Positions 25,250 to 36,582 of a DNA stretch of 64,000 nucleotides are shown here, in pieces. Each line of letters begins with the position of its first letter. Within the stretch, counting starts at the first letter, position 1. A program made the position numbers and the translations under genes. Source of the DNA: Mycocentrospora acerina (taxonomy: Eukaryota; Ascomycota; Dothideomycetes; Pleosporales); assembly GCA_022701365.1 (NCBI GenBank), contig JAKUHH010000173.1:62001-126000 (forward strand), written 5' to 3'. The notes under the pieces are model-generated. The model saw only the letters and a list, made by a program, of their open reading frames with translations. It was not told the origin of the DNA and searched no databases.

Positions 25250-25751
25250 CTGTACATGGTGGTCAGTCGTGTGCAAGCGTGGCGAGCACGTGCCCTTGCA
25301 GCGACGGGCGGTACGTACACCTGTGTTGAGGTTAGCGGCAGGTTCAGACGTCCATGAAGCGGGCGACAGCTGCTTACATATTGGCGGGTCCACGCTGGCC
25401 GCGGTACGCTTGCTTGACTGCGAGGTTTCTTCTTCAATCTGCCACTGTTGAGATGGACGTGGTTGTGAGCGGGCGTGGGCGACGCGGTGGCCTGGAATGG
25501 ACCCACTTGGGGAGCTCTGCCAGTCGCGTGTGTCCGCACGCCATCACGTGACGGCCAGCCAGGATCGAGTGGATGCGGAGTATTATCCGGTTTTAGGAGG
25601 CTCTCAACCGTCGTCATACAAGGCGACGGAGGAAATTCCCGCCATGTCGATCGCCTCCATTGTCACTGGCGGCCAGTAAAGCCGACCCTGTCAAAACCTC
25701 GCCGCCGCGCAGTCTTGTTCTCGTGCGAGTCGATGAGTACGCGTGACAGCC
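25250..25751. promoter_or_regulatory. Divergent region between RAD50 and the WC-2 homologue
   Basis: Roughly 500 bp between the two divergent genes. It should hold both promoters and the missing first RAD50 exon or exons. Frames here are open but show no recognisable protein. Confidence 0.6.
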
Positions 25752-27383
25752 ATGTCTCTGTACCAGAATGGCGGTGCTGAGGTATGAACCGCTCCCTGTT
25801 TGGCTTCGGCCCCCCGTCTGAGAGGTGCGACTGCAGATGGGCCACTACAGCAATGGCAACGGCAACGGCAACGGCAACGGGCCCCCCAACGGGCTCCACA
25901 TGGGCCAGATGGACGAGGTGATGCACATGGACATGGACATGGATCTGTCGCTCGAAGCAGCCGACGCCCAGAGTGCAGCGGAATATGCCGCCTTTACCGG
26001 CAACATGCAGTCCACCAACGTGCCCGCCAGCAGCGCCGCCAGCGACGTCTACTCCATGGGGCAGGACAGCATGATGACTGGGGCGGGGGCGGGCCCGCTG
26101 CCAACGGGCTTTGGAGCACCCAACATGAATCCCTCGGGCAGCACCCTGACCGAGTTCACCAAGCGCCGCAACTGGTCGCAGCGCGTGCTCGAGGAGCTGC
26201 GCGACCTGCTGCACATCCTGACCCCCGACGGCCGCATCCTCTATGTCTCGCCCTCGTGCCGCCCGCTGACGGGCTGGGAGCCGGCGCAGCTGATGGGCCG
26301 CTTCATCAATGAGTTCATCCACCCCGACGACATTGGCATCTTCGTCAAGGAGTTCAACGAGAGCATTGCCTCGGGCAACCCGCTGCGCTTCTTCTACCGC
26401 TTCCGCAAGCTCGACGACACCTACACCATCTTCGAGTCGCACGGCCACCCGCACCTAAGCGGCGACCCCAACGCCTTTGCGCCGCCCAACGCCCTCAACT
26501 GCCGCGGCTTCTTCATCATGGCCCGCCCCTACCCCACCAAGAACGCCGCCCTGCTCGACTCGTTCCTCGAGCACAAGATTGAAAACGAGCGCCTGACCAA
26601 GCGCGTCGCGGACCTGAAGCGCGAGGAGCAGGACGAGCAGGACGACTGGACACGCCGCACAGAGGGCGCCTCGATGACGCAGGAATCCACACAGGTCGCC
26701 CAGAGCGTCAGCCAGGCCGACGCCATCTCGTATGCACAAATGCCCCCGCCCGCAAAGCCCAGCATGTCCAACACGGCCCTCACGCGCCAGAATCTCGACG
26801 AGGCGCTCGCCGCCAGCCGGCCTGACAGCATCAACGATAAGATGGCGCGTTACGAAGGCGCCAACCACCTCGAAACCATTGAGATGCTGACGGGTCTGCG
26901 CTACAGAGACGGCGAGCGCTCTCAGGGCATCAGCACGGGCGACGCAAGCCCCATGCTCATCCGTGGCGATGCCGGCATCCAGATCTCGCTCGATCGCGAG
27001 GGACGTAGCGTGTCCGACAAGAAGAAGAAGTTGAAAATCGCCGACGAATACGTCTGTACCGACTGCGGCACGTTGGATTCGCCCGAGTGGCGCAAAGGTC
27101 CCAATGGGCCCAAGACGCTGTGCAACGCCTGTGGATGTGAGTTGCATTTCGTTACCTAACCCTGTCCAACCCTGTCCAACCCTGTCCACTTCTTTGGTGA
27201 TGCTGTAGTAATGATACTGACAAATCTACAGTGCGCTGGGCAAAGAAAGAAAAGAAGAAGCAGGGCAATAACACGCCCGGCGGCGGCGGCGGCGGCGGTG
27301 CTGGTGGTGGTGGTGCTGGTGGAGGGCTCAGCGTCCCAAATACCCCGTCACTGTTGATGCATACCAGCACCGGCAGCAGCTAG
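25752..27383 (+). CDS. wc-2: White-collar 2 homologue: PAS and GATA zinc-finger regulator
   Basis: Exons 25752-25781, 25837-27136 and 27232-27383 give 493 residues. Exon 1 encodes only ten residues (MSLYQNGGAE) and joins in frame to MGHYSNG. One PAS domain lies at about residues 130-240. A coiled, charged linker follows, then a GATA-type zinc finger with Cys at residues 417, 420, 439 and 442 (C-x2-C-x18-C-x2-C). The second intron interrupts the codon after the finger's last CNACG, and the basic tail LRWAKKEKKK continues in exon 3. The C-terminus is a poly-Gly stretch encoded by GGC/GGT repeats. In Neurospora WC-2 pairs with WC-1 as the blue-light-responsive white-collar complex and circadian positive element. 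Having one PAS domain and no LOV flavin-binding Cys fits WC-2 rather than WC-1. Confidence 0.92.
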
Positions 27384-28055
27384 TCTGGTCAAGTCAGATT
27401 CCACCACAAACCCAGTTTCCTCAAGCCATTGTTATTTTACATGCGCCCTTTGAACAAACAGATGAGTATGTATTCACCGTTATTTGTCGTCGTCGTTGTC
27501 GCTGCTGCTGCACCTGCAACTGCGGCATGCTGAAGAAAGCAACAAGCCCAAGAGAAGACATGGAGATGGGAAGACGAGAGGATGAAACAGAAGAACCAAA
27601 GAGGAACAAGGAACCAAAAGAAGAAGAGAAGTAAAAGAAGAGAAGAGAGAAAAAAAAGTGTGCTGCACAGTAATTTTGAAATGAGCTAGATACCCGTTGT
27701 TATTCTTCTCCTTGCAAAAAACGTCCCCATGGAGTAAATACCATTTTTTTTTAAAAAAGAAAAGGAGAGACAAGGACATGGTGATAAAAATGTGAGATGA
27801 TGAAAATATAATGTGAAAATTAAAAATAAATTGAATCGAGTTGTTTACTTTTACTCTTCTCATCTCTTCTCTTCTCTTCCCCACTTCTCTTCGGCGAGGA
27901 ATTAAGAGGCGCGCAGAGGAGAGCCAGAGGACAGCCTCACACAATCATCAGAATAGGTGTCTAGGGTTGGATGTGCGTAACCATGTAAAACTCCGTAGCT
28001 CAGCTCGTCTTCATGCACCAAGGGAGGCTCTATGAAGACGTTGGACTACTTCCTT

Positions 28056-28080
28056 CAATCAATCAATCAATCAATCAATC
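28056..28080. repeat. (CAAT)n microsatellite
   Basis: Six CAAT units; on the opposite strand this is the TTGA unit also found at 1678 and 21201. Confidence 0.9.
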
Positions 28081-28375
28081 CCTATTTCTCGTGTGCTGGG
28101 CGGTTGACTGGCTAGTCGGCTGATTAACAAGCTGGCTCGGTGGCCAAGTAAATACACACATACATCAACCATTGTGCTTGCTATAAAAAGGGTGGATCAA
28201 CTAATTATCCATACATGTGTAAACACATACACGGGCCTACCATTTGGAAGACTACACAACTGTGAAGAGGGTGAGAAAGTGAGTGAATAAGTCATGTAAG
28301 AAGAATGAGGAAAGATCATGCATGAAGCATTTCCCTTTTGGGGAGGAGGAAGTGGAAAGAAGTGGAAAGAAGAAG

Positions 28376-28421
28376 AAAGGAAGGAAGGAAGGAAGGAAGG
28401 AAGGAAGGAAGGAAGGAAGGA
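28376..28421. repeat. (GGAA)n microsatellite
   Basis: About eleven GGAA units; a similar run is at 53055-53096, also between convergent genes. Confidence 0.9.
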
Positions 28422-28654
28422 AAGACAAACAAACACAAAGACTCGCATACATTTTGTAAAAACAGATGAAGATTATTGATTAAAAAGTTACTAAAAACGA
28501 AAAAAGTGGATTTAAAGATGATCCCTAAACCTCCAACCTTCAACGCCATGGCTATGCATATGTATGTACTTGATCAACACAACAGAGTAGAAGACCGAAT
28601 TCTTCTCCTTCACTCACTCACTCACTCACTGACTCACCACCACCACCAATATCC

Positions 28655-30663
28655 CTACATAAATAACCCCTTGACCCCGCTCCCCAGCCACACAATCCCC
28701 CTCGCCGCCAACAAGCTCGGGCCCTTGTAACTCGGCGGCGACACCCGCCCCAGCTTTTGCACCACGCCCATTTTCCTAATCCCTTCAATCGCCATGTCAG
28801 CACCCATACTCACGTCGGCACCTCCCTTCCCCTTGGACTGCAGAATGGCAAATCGCAACAAAACCTCTAGACACGTGACGCAGATGCTGATGACAATTAA
28901 AAAGATGATGATCCATGTGATGCGCGTCATTTTCTTGTCGCTAATGGAGTCGCTGAGGATTTCGCCCAGGTCGAGAAACACTTGGCATCGCTCATTGAGG
29001 ACTTGGATGCGCGGTTTGATTTCGAGGTATTCGCGGACGGCCGTGTAAAGCGGGTGGAGGGTGGGCTCAGAGTCCCAGAAGAAGTTTGGCGTGTCAAGCA
29101 TGTTGGATGCTAGGGGGTAGGTGTTAGTGAATGTGGACGGCGGGATACATGTATACAAACATATGCAAAAGTACATGTATAGAGAGAAGACTTACAGAGA
29201 TTCACATCTACTCGACTTGTAAAGAGCTGGCCTATCATCTTGACAACGTCGGTTCGTCGCATGCCTAGCTTGCCGGTGAGAGCGAGCCGCTTGGGCACGT
29301 ACTGCGCGGCTAGCATGGTCCTGCTCATTCCCTCTTCAAACAAACTCAGCTTTGTGCTTTGAGCAATGGCGTGACTCATGGCCAGCTTGATCATGTGGTC
29401 TCCGCTCTTCAGTGTAATCATGTCGTTGTACACACGGGGCCTAGGGATGTCGGCATTGTATTCAAAATGGAACTCCTCGGTTTCAAAGTCGCTTTCCGTC
29501 AAGGGCCGGGTGGCAATGGAAACGCCTGTTGCTGTGGAGGAAAAGGTCAGGTCGGCCAGAATGTCCTTTTCTTGCTTCTCGGTAAAGTTCCAGAAGACGG
29601 CGACGCCGTAGGAGAAGACAAACATCTCCCCAAAGGAGAGGGCATTGGGCGCGACGCGCGAGTTTTCAGTCGAGTCGCGACGATCGAGCAGGCCGTCGTA
29701 GTCGTCAATCTGCTCGGGGGCAAGGTCGTCGCTGCGGACAAAGTACGTCTCCTCGTCGCCAAAGTAGCCTTCGTGGTGGTCGCGCTGCTCGTTGCGCTCA
29801 ATCTCCTCGTCGAGAACCGTCTTGCCGCCAGGGCTCTTGAGGGCGGGACTGCTGCGGACCCTGTAGCCGTCGCTGCCGGGGAGGATGGGCAGGTGGTAGA
29901 CGGTGTACAGGCAGTCGTCGTACAGCTTCGTCTTGGCGTGGTGCTGCTCCTTGACAAACTCGGCCGTGCTCTTCATCTTGTAGGCCTGGGCGGTGCAGTA
30001 GGCGGTGACGCGCGAGAGCTTGTCGGTCCTGCGGGCCTTGGGCAGGCGCTCCGCATAGCTCTTGTCCTTGGGCCCGCCCTTTGCCGTCCTGCGCGCCAGA
30101 GTGTCGTCGGTGGGCGGCCCGCCATGGCCGTCGTCGTCTTCGTCAAACTCGCCCTTTTCGTCGTCGTCGTCGTCCTCTTCGGCCGTCTCGGGCAGCAGGA
30201 CAAGCTTCTCGCTCAGCTTGCTGGACCGCGTGGGGACGTGCTGGGGGATGATGCGGCCAGAGAGCTTGGGGTCGAGCGGATGGCGGCCGCTGGGGGTGCG
30301 GTTGTGCATCATGGGCGGTCGGTGGCCGGGCGGGCCGCGTCGCTGCTGTGAGGGAATGTCCGAGGCGTACTGCAGGATGTTGTCGACTGAGATGAGTTTC
30401 GCGCCGGTGGATTGCCGCTGTGCCGACGGGCGTTGCGGCGCTCGGGGTGGAGCATCGCGCGAGTCTGTCATCAGCACCGTCGGGCCCCTCTTGCTCTTGG
30501 CCGTCGATGCGCTCATTGTGCTTCTTGTTACAGTAGTCGTAGCCGTAGTCGTAGTTGTTGTTACAGTTGTTGTATTTGGGGGGTTGCCAGCACTAGGGCT
30601 GAGGTCTGGGTCTGGGTCTGGGTCTGGGTCTGGGGCTGCACGGCGAACCGTCGCAAACTTCAT
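28655..30663 (-). CDS. RMD1/DUF155 family protein
   Basis: Exons 30663-29196 and 29109-28655 give 640 residues from the first ATG. The N-terminal 170 residues are low complexity: a Pro-Asp repeat encoded by GGGTCT copies, a Thr-rich run and an acidic patch. The DUF155 core then begins near SRVTAYCTAQAYK, continues through SFGEMFVFSYGVAVFWN, and ends with DTPNFFW and an ERC/DLGEIL segment. A single strongly hydrophobic segment near the C-terminus (IIIFLIVISICVTCLEVLL) predicts a tail membrane anchor. Yeast Rmd1 and Rmd8 and animal RMND1 share this domain; in yeast they are linked to sporulation or mitochondrial/cytosolic roles that are poorly defined. An internal ATG at 30514 (MSAS) would omit the repeat-encoded leader and may be the true start. 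Confidence 0.85.
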
Positions 30664-31241
30664 GCGCGCGATTCACGTCATTGCCATTGCCCGTTGCACG
30701 CCGCTCAAGCCACCTCATTTCACCCGGCTCCACTCCACGTGCAGCCCCCAACGGCCAGTTCGCATCATCCTCGCTGCATCCACCCATTGGACACGATCGA
30801 CGCAGACCTAGACTTGCTCCCAGACAGGCACGCCAAACAAAACAAAGCAAAACAAAACACGCTCTCAAAAAGTGTTGATTGGCGCATCGCGGACGCGACA
30901 GGCTACCTAGCAATCAGAATCAATATCTTCCTCCCTTCCTCCCAGACGCCATGCTCAGAACATAAAATCAATCGTGCCACTAACCAGAGAGCTACTGACC
31001 AAGAGTTCCTTGACAAACAAAAAAATTGGTATAAAGTTTCTGCAGAGGGCCGTCGTTACTCGAGACGCTACGAGTGGGTATCGCATCTGTCTGCCTGTGC
31101 CTCTTCCTCTACCTTCTGCGCTTTGGCTTTCCGCACCGAGCCGCCCACCCCATTATAAACTCCATACCAAGAAAGAAAAAAGTAAAACGACATTAGAATT
31201 TCCCGTTAAAGGTACAAAAAAAATCCATAGCTTGCTGCAAT
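30664..31241. other. Intergenic region, RMD1-like promoter and RAX1 3' flank
   Basis: 578 bp between two tandem minus-strand genes. It contains AAACA-type repeats at about 30836-30860; no gene was recognised. Confidence 0.6.
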
Positions 31242-32456
31242 CTACAGACGCCTGCTGGGCACGAAGATAAAGAGACAGCAAACCCCCGTCGTGATAAGTA
31301 CAAAGAAAAACAGCAACGACATGGATCGCCGATTTAGCATCTTTCGCACAAACTTCTCCTTGATCTTGTTAAAGTCAAACAGCGTGTACTCGCTGTATCC
31401 GAGAAGCGCTATTATCGGATCCAGCATATACTGATGCGTAAAGAGAAAGTAGATACCAACGGTAAATGGGAGAATGAGCTACAGTGAATAATTAGCCATC
31501 ATCTCTTTCTGGCTTGACACAACACATCATATCCACTTACCCAACATCTCCTGCTTCTCGATGCGCCCAGGAAAATGAGGATGAAAGCCGCCCATGTCGC
31601 TGCAAACACAGACACCAATCCCACTATGAGGCGGAGCATCATGCTCTGAGGCACAAGGTTACCATACCCCTTGGCCTGAAGAAAGCCGGGAAATGCGTCG
31701 CGCAGCATCGCCTGGAACACATACTCCTTTGCTTGGTCAAACAGCTCAGGGTCCGAACGTTGGTCTGGTCCTTCAATGGCATCCTGTACTTCGTTCAAGA
31801 TACTGTGGGGAATGATGATTTCCCTCTCAGATCCTGGCAGGAGATATGTGTAAAGGATCTTCTCAGCCGATGCTCGCAAATCCTCTTGACGCGGTTGCGT
31901 GTTGTCGGCCGAGTTTTGTCCAGGCGAACTTGAGTCATTGGGCGTGTCTTGAGCGTGGAAACTAGGGCGTTGGAGATCCTCGTTGATCTGGTTGCTGTCC
32001 TGGCTATTCTGCGGAGAGTGGTTGCGACTTCCCATGTTGGATCGTAGAAACTGAGACAGACGCTGATCGCTCATGCCCTTCTCATTCGATGGTCCTTCGC
32101 CAGCATTGTCCCGGTAGGCATCATTCAGGTAAGACGCTCGTCTGGCATTCTTCTCCAGATCGGGCGTACCTTCGGCCAGAGACCTGTGAAGCTGTCGAAC
32201 ATATAGCCGGCACAGCTGAAGGTGTTGGGAGACATCGAGCCTGCCGCTTGTTAGCGATACCAGCAATCGACGCGATGCGCATTTCCTACCAGAAGTCCAG
32301 ATAGTCGACCGAGCGTTGCTGGTCTCTCATGTAGATGTAGAAAGAAAACAAATCCAGTGGCGCGACAGTCTTGCGGCTCAGGACCTCAAACAATGTCGGC
32401 CAGCCATTGCGGTCAATGTCCGCGTGGCCGTCGGCAGGGGCGGGTGGTGCCTGCAT
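31242..32456 (-). CDS. RAX1: RGS-domain membrane protein, Rax1-like
   Basis: Exons 32456-32290, 32240-31541 and 31478-31242 give 367 residues. The start is the ATG at 32456 (MQAPP); the open frame upstream has no ATG. An N-terminal RGS-like half-domain begins with PTLFEVLSRK and LDLFSFYIYM, and continues across the first intron at DFW-LDVSQH. After a polar linker the RGS-like fold resumes (EKILYTYL, IILPHS-type helices). Three hydrophobic segments follow, one at the end of exon 2 and two in exon 3. This matches Rax1, which in yeast works with Rax2 as a bud-site landmark at old division sites; in filamentous fungi the role is in polarity or conidiation and is less clear. Confidence 0.88.
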
Positions 32457-33315
32457 GACGATGTACGCCCAGGGGTGGTGTGTTACAGTAGCGAGGGGCG
32501 CGCGGTGAGGTCGCAAATGGTGGAGGAATGGTGATTATCGATAGACGCGTTCGTGGATCGGAAGGTCGAGGCTAGCAGCCCAGGGGTGGGCGCGGTGCCC
32601 ACAGTGCAGTTGCCGGCTGGAAATGTAGTGGTTGAGCGAGTGACGTGGGTGGGAGGGGCCGAAAAAAGCACAGGAGGTTGTTCTGCGAGCGTCGCGGCGT
32701 GGTTGCACGCTCCAATTGTCGTTGAATCAAGCGTGAAGTCGGGAAATTGCTGGTGAGGTTGACCTTGCCTTGGCAGCCTGATGATTGACGAATGGCCCCA
32801 GCAAGATGGAGCTAGCAGCGGGTGGCTTGACCGGCGCACGACTCGCAGCACGCCCTTACTTGCATCAGCGTGCGGTCTAGGCTGGTGCGAACGCCTGTAT
32901 TGGTTCTGGCAGCGAGAGAGGCAGAGTATAGCAATGCGGTGGTGGTGATGCTTTTATTCGAGAAGCGCCGATGCCAAAGGGAGCAACAAACAGGGGGCTG
33001 GAGCGAAAGGCAGGACACGAGGTGTTCACGTGACCGTGTCACTGACTATGCAATGTCAGACACGCAGGACCTCAAAGCTTCTAAAGAATGCGGGTTGACT
33101 CACATCGGCCAAAGCAACCAGAGATCTTACATGGAACTGAGAAGGCAAAGCCATGCTAGCGACTGTGGCATACCGGTGTAGCCATAGCTGCTCAGCCTAC
33201 CTCAGGCAGCAGCTGTCAAGGCACACACGTATAAGAACTAGCATCTCGTGTAAGGGCTTTAATTACTGCATTTCCTTTCTTGCTACAAGGTGATACCAAC
33301 CAACAAGTCTGCAGC
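32457..33315. other. Intergenic region upstream of RAX1 and the 2OG oxygenase
   Basis: No supported gene. It contains the divergent promoters of RAX1 (minus) and the oxygenase (plus); a start codon for the upstream oxygenase exon could lie here. Confidence 0.55.
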
Positions 33316-33450
33316 CCTGGCATCTACACGCAAGCTCCCTGAAGGCTTCGTGGACGGTATGTTTTTTTACGTAGCCTTGTGACGCAACCTCTGACAACTC
33401 GTACAGAGCTCAAGACCAGGACATTGTACAAAGATAACAGCACCACAACC

Positions 33451-34257
33451 ATGCCGATTGCACCTCAACTGCCCGAGGGCTTCCTTGAAGGTCCCGCGGC
33501 AAACATTAAAAGATCTGACATCAATTTTACAAAAGGCGGAATGCCCGAATACGAGGGTTGTTGGGCGGTCGTACTTGATGGTGCTCTTACCCAAGAAGAG
33601 TGCGATCAACTTGTCGCAGTTGCCGAAGCAACCACCAACGGTGAGTGGGAACGAGCAATGGTAAATATTGGAGGGGGCATGCAGGCCATGTACGAAGACA
33701 CCAGGAAATGCGGCCGCATCATATTAGATGACCGAGACCTGGCGACGAGGATATGGGACAGGGTCCAAGGGTCAGTGCCAGAGATTCATCGCCTACACAA
33801 CTGGGCCGACGTCATGGGTAACGGCCCCGTCAAACGGAAGGAGACATTGAAGATGACCCGACTGAATGAACGCATGCGCTTCTTGAAATACGTGGGCGGA
33901 GAGTATTTTAAACGCACGTTGAAGACTCCGTCTTCTGTTAGTACTTGCTGACACTTAATAGCGCACTGCGATGGTGCTTATGAGACGCCCGACCGCACAG
34001 AGCGGTCGTACTTCACGTTGCATTTGTATCTGAACGACGCCGAGACAGAAGACGGGGAGCAGTTGCTGAAAGGCGGTGCGACCACATTTCACTCATGGAG
34101 TATGAAGGAACGCATAGACGTGATTCCTAAGAGTGGTCGCGTTCTGCTCTTCCAGCACCGAGGCCTCCTCCATTCGGGAGACGATGTCGAATCTGGCCTG
34201 AAGCTGACGTTGAGAACGGACGTAATGTATGAAACGGAGGACAAAGGCTCCGAATAG
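33451..34257 (+). CDS. 2-oxoglutarate/Fe(II) dioxygenase, prolyl-4-hydroxylase type
   Basis: Exons 33451-33913 and 33962-34257 give 252 residues from ATG 33451. The iron and cosubstrate ligands are clear: HCDG (HxD) at the start of exon 2, the distal His in LLHSGD, and the Arg eleven residues later in LKLTLRTDV. The conserved KP before HCD is only restored if the 48-bp intron starts with GC rather than GT (GC...TAG). No GT donor keeps both phase and motif. An upstream exon ending at 33356 (reading KLPEGFVD) would join in frame through a canonical GTATGT...ACAG intron (33357-33406). The gene may therefore start earlier, although no ATG was found for that exon. The substrate is unknown; many fungal members act in secondary or nucleobase metabolism. 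Confidence 0.8.
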
Positions 34258-35064
34258 TTAAAGTGCCAAGGAGGGGAGAGTCGCGCTCGATAGCCTGTCA
34301 AAACTTGCTCATAGCCATTCATTAGTAGTATCCCTTGAACGTGCGGTCAAAAAGTGTATGGCTTACGTAATCATAAAATGAAGTGAACGGCTTGCCTCGC
34401 CAGAGTAATCAGAATCGAATGATACCGTGCCCTCTTTCGCCGAAGCTACTCAAGGTCAAGTACGCTGCGTATTGTACTACAGTGTCACCCATTGCCCAAA
34501 GGCTCCGAGCACACAATCTTCGCACCGACTCCCATAGGGACACCAGTCCACACGCTCCCCATCCCGAAGGACAGTGGGCAGTTTTCTAGGCCCTGAGTTT
34601 TCTGATGCCGAGTACAGACGTGAGTCACGCCAGGCCCTTACGGGCAGTAATGCCATTGTCCCACGAAGAGACGGCATGAAAATGAAGATTACTCCGAATT
34701 TCTCATTTGCATTGTAGGACAACTGGGTGAGCAGCGTCTGTGTGTGTGCAAAGAAACGCAGCTTTGGCGAGGCAGGCCGTTAGAGAAAAAAAGTGAGAAA
34801 CGGTGGGGAGCTGTGGAGTTTTGTAGCTTTGCGCTAGCGCGTTGGAGTGCCGAGGTTCGGCCGGCCGGCTGGCAGTCATCCACGCGCGCGATGTACATCT
34901 CACAACACTCCAACACGGTAGGTGAACCATATTCCATTTGCGTCTATCCCTTACCCAAACAAATCGTAAATAGGCAGCCGAGATAGTTATAGCTTGAGCG
35001 CACTATTTGATCTAAACTTGTCAGTGCTGTTTTGAGTTCTTCGCAATCACATACACATGCCATA
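34258..35064. other. Intergenic region without recognised gene
   Basis: About 800 bp between the oxygenase and the decayed F-box gene. Short frames on both strands; nothing supported. Confidence 0.55.
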
Positions 35065-36402
35065 GATGGACTTCTGTTCGAGATTGTGTGCACAATCGCC
35101 GAACACCTTGAGCAACTAGACCTTTCCAAAGACGCTTTTTACGGCGAAGCATAATGGCGGGCCAATATGAGCATTGGATGAGAAACGTCCACAGTCAACT
35201 CTCGCCAGGATATCTGCAATGTCCGCCTTGTCAGTCATACATTCTACAACGTATCACTGCAGAGCTTTGGGAATATAATAGGCAATCCCAAGTTCCGTAT
35301 GACAAGATGTGGCCTCGAGGACTTGGAGGCGATTTCGAATAACGTCGCTTTGAGGCCACATATCCGAACACTCACCCTCGGAAACGCCAGCTTTCTCGAC
35401 CCAGATGAGATTTTAAGAAGGCCATTCAGTCGTATGCTCAATTTTAGCCTCAGAGGATGTCTTTGAGATTCGTATAGGGCAAATTTTGAATGGACAATGC
35501 GTGCCGACTATCAGCATCGTCATGTACAAACATCAGCGGCCGTCATGAAATCTCTTAGGAGGATACAAACAATCAGAATCGATGTCTTGGATAGCCTGCA
35601 GAACCAGAACGAACATCTTGGAGGATGGCTCACAGAGGGCGATAAGAACCTCCTTTTCGCTGAGCGACAGGAAGTCCCTAATGCTCCTAAACGCACATGT
35701 TTTCCGGTTTCAATTTACCGCCTAAAGACAGGCCATATAGGGCCTCTCCTGCCTTTCTTCAGAGCGCTTAAATTCTCTGGCACTGCTATTCACAATTACT
35801 ACGAAACCCCCGGAAGCTATGTAGAGCTGCAACAACGCAAGTTGTTGCAGAATGAGTCGAGAATATTCTCAAATGTTTGTGAATTCAGACAGAGTGTCCT
35901 ATTCGATTCCTATAACTACACAAACCCATCCGAAATCAACCCCCTTGATCTCTTCAGCATGTTCATCGATTCGATAAGAACCTGCATAAATTCAATAGGT
36001 TGCATGAATACGACCAATCACATTCGGTTCCAAAACATCTATACACTCCTAAGTTCAAACCAAAATCTCGAACAGCTATGTTTGTCAAGATACCTCTCAT
36101 TTTCTGATGATGAACGAGTCGATTTGGTTGGCAGGCATTTGCGCGGTCCGAAGAAGCTTTTCCTAGCATATCTGCATCTTCCCTTCTCGTTTACCATCTG
36201 GAGATTGATCGTGGGGCGTATTGCAGTCCTTTCTCATTGTGAATTGAGGGAGCTGCAAGTCGCAGATGAAATCACAATCCCGGGTGAATCCGATGATCTT
36301 TCGACGCTCGTGGCGAGTAGTGTATTAATACTCGAAAGACCTTCACCTATCGATCAGGACAAGCTCCGTTTTAATCTTTTGTCTCACTTCGACAGAACCT
36401 GA
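35065..36402 (+). pseudogene. F-box family gene interrupted by in-frame stops
   Basis: A single reading frame (phase of 35065) reads an F-box-like start (DGLLFEIVCTIAEHL), then RLVSHTFYNVSLQ and HIRTLTLGNASFLDPDEIL, typical of the large dothideomycete F-box/LRR-like family. It then runs 302 codons from 35497 to TGA at 36400. The frame is broken by TAA at 35152, TGA at 35179 and TGA at 35464. The first two might fall in an intron, but I see no good donor; the stop at 35464 lies in continuous family-like sequence. No in-frame start ATG precedes the F-box part. F-box proteins bring substrates to SCF ubiquitin ligases. A shorter expressed protein from ATG 35497 would lack the F-box. Confidence 0.65.
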
Positions 36403-36582
36403 AATCCACATTCATTTCGTCTAGTCCAAGCCTAATTTTCATCTGAGTTTCTGGGAGGCATCCAAGTCCCTTTGCTAACGATTAATTAGGAGGTATCGTG
36501 TTCGGTTTCGGCAGTTTTGTGTTGATGAAGCACATGACCCTCAACGAGCACCCTTGACTCTCCAGTATCTGTGTTGCACGCC

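Larger units (their letters stand above)
27384..28654. other. Convergent intergenic region with simple repeats
   Basis: The 3' flanks of the WC-2 gene and the RMD1-like gene. Purine-rich, with GAA-rich patches, a (CAAT)n run, a (GGAA)n run and a (CACT)n run. No gene was recognised. Confidence 0.7.

Noticed and set aside
25663..26454. 263-codon minus-strand frame
   Set aside because: Antisense shadow of the WC-2 exon, caused by its GC-rich third positions.
29359..30351. 330-codon plus-strand frame
   Set aside because: Antisense to the DUF155 exon; the minus-strand protein has the family motifs.
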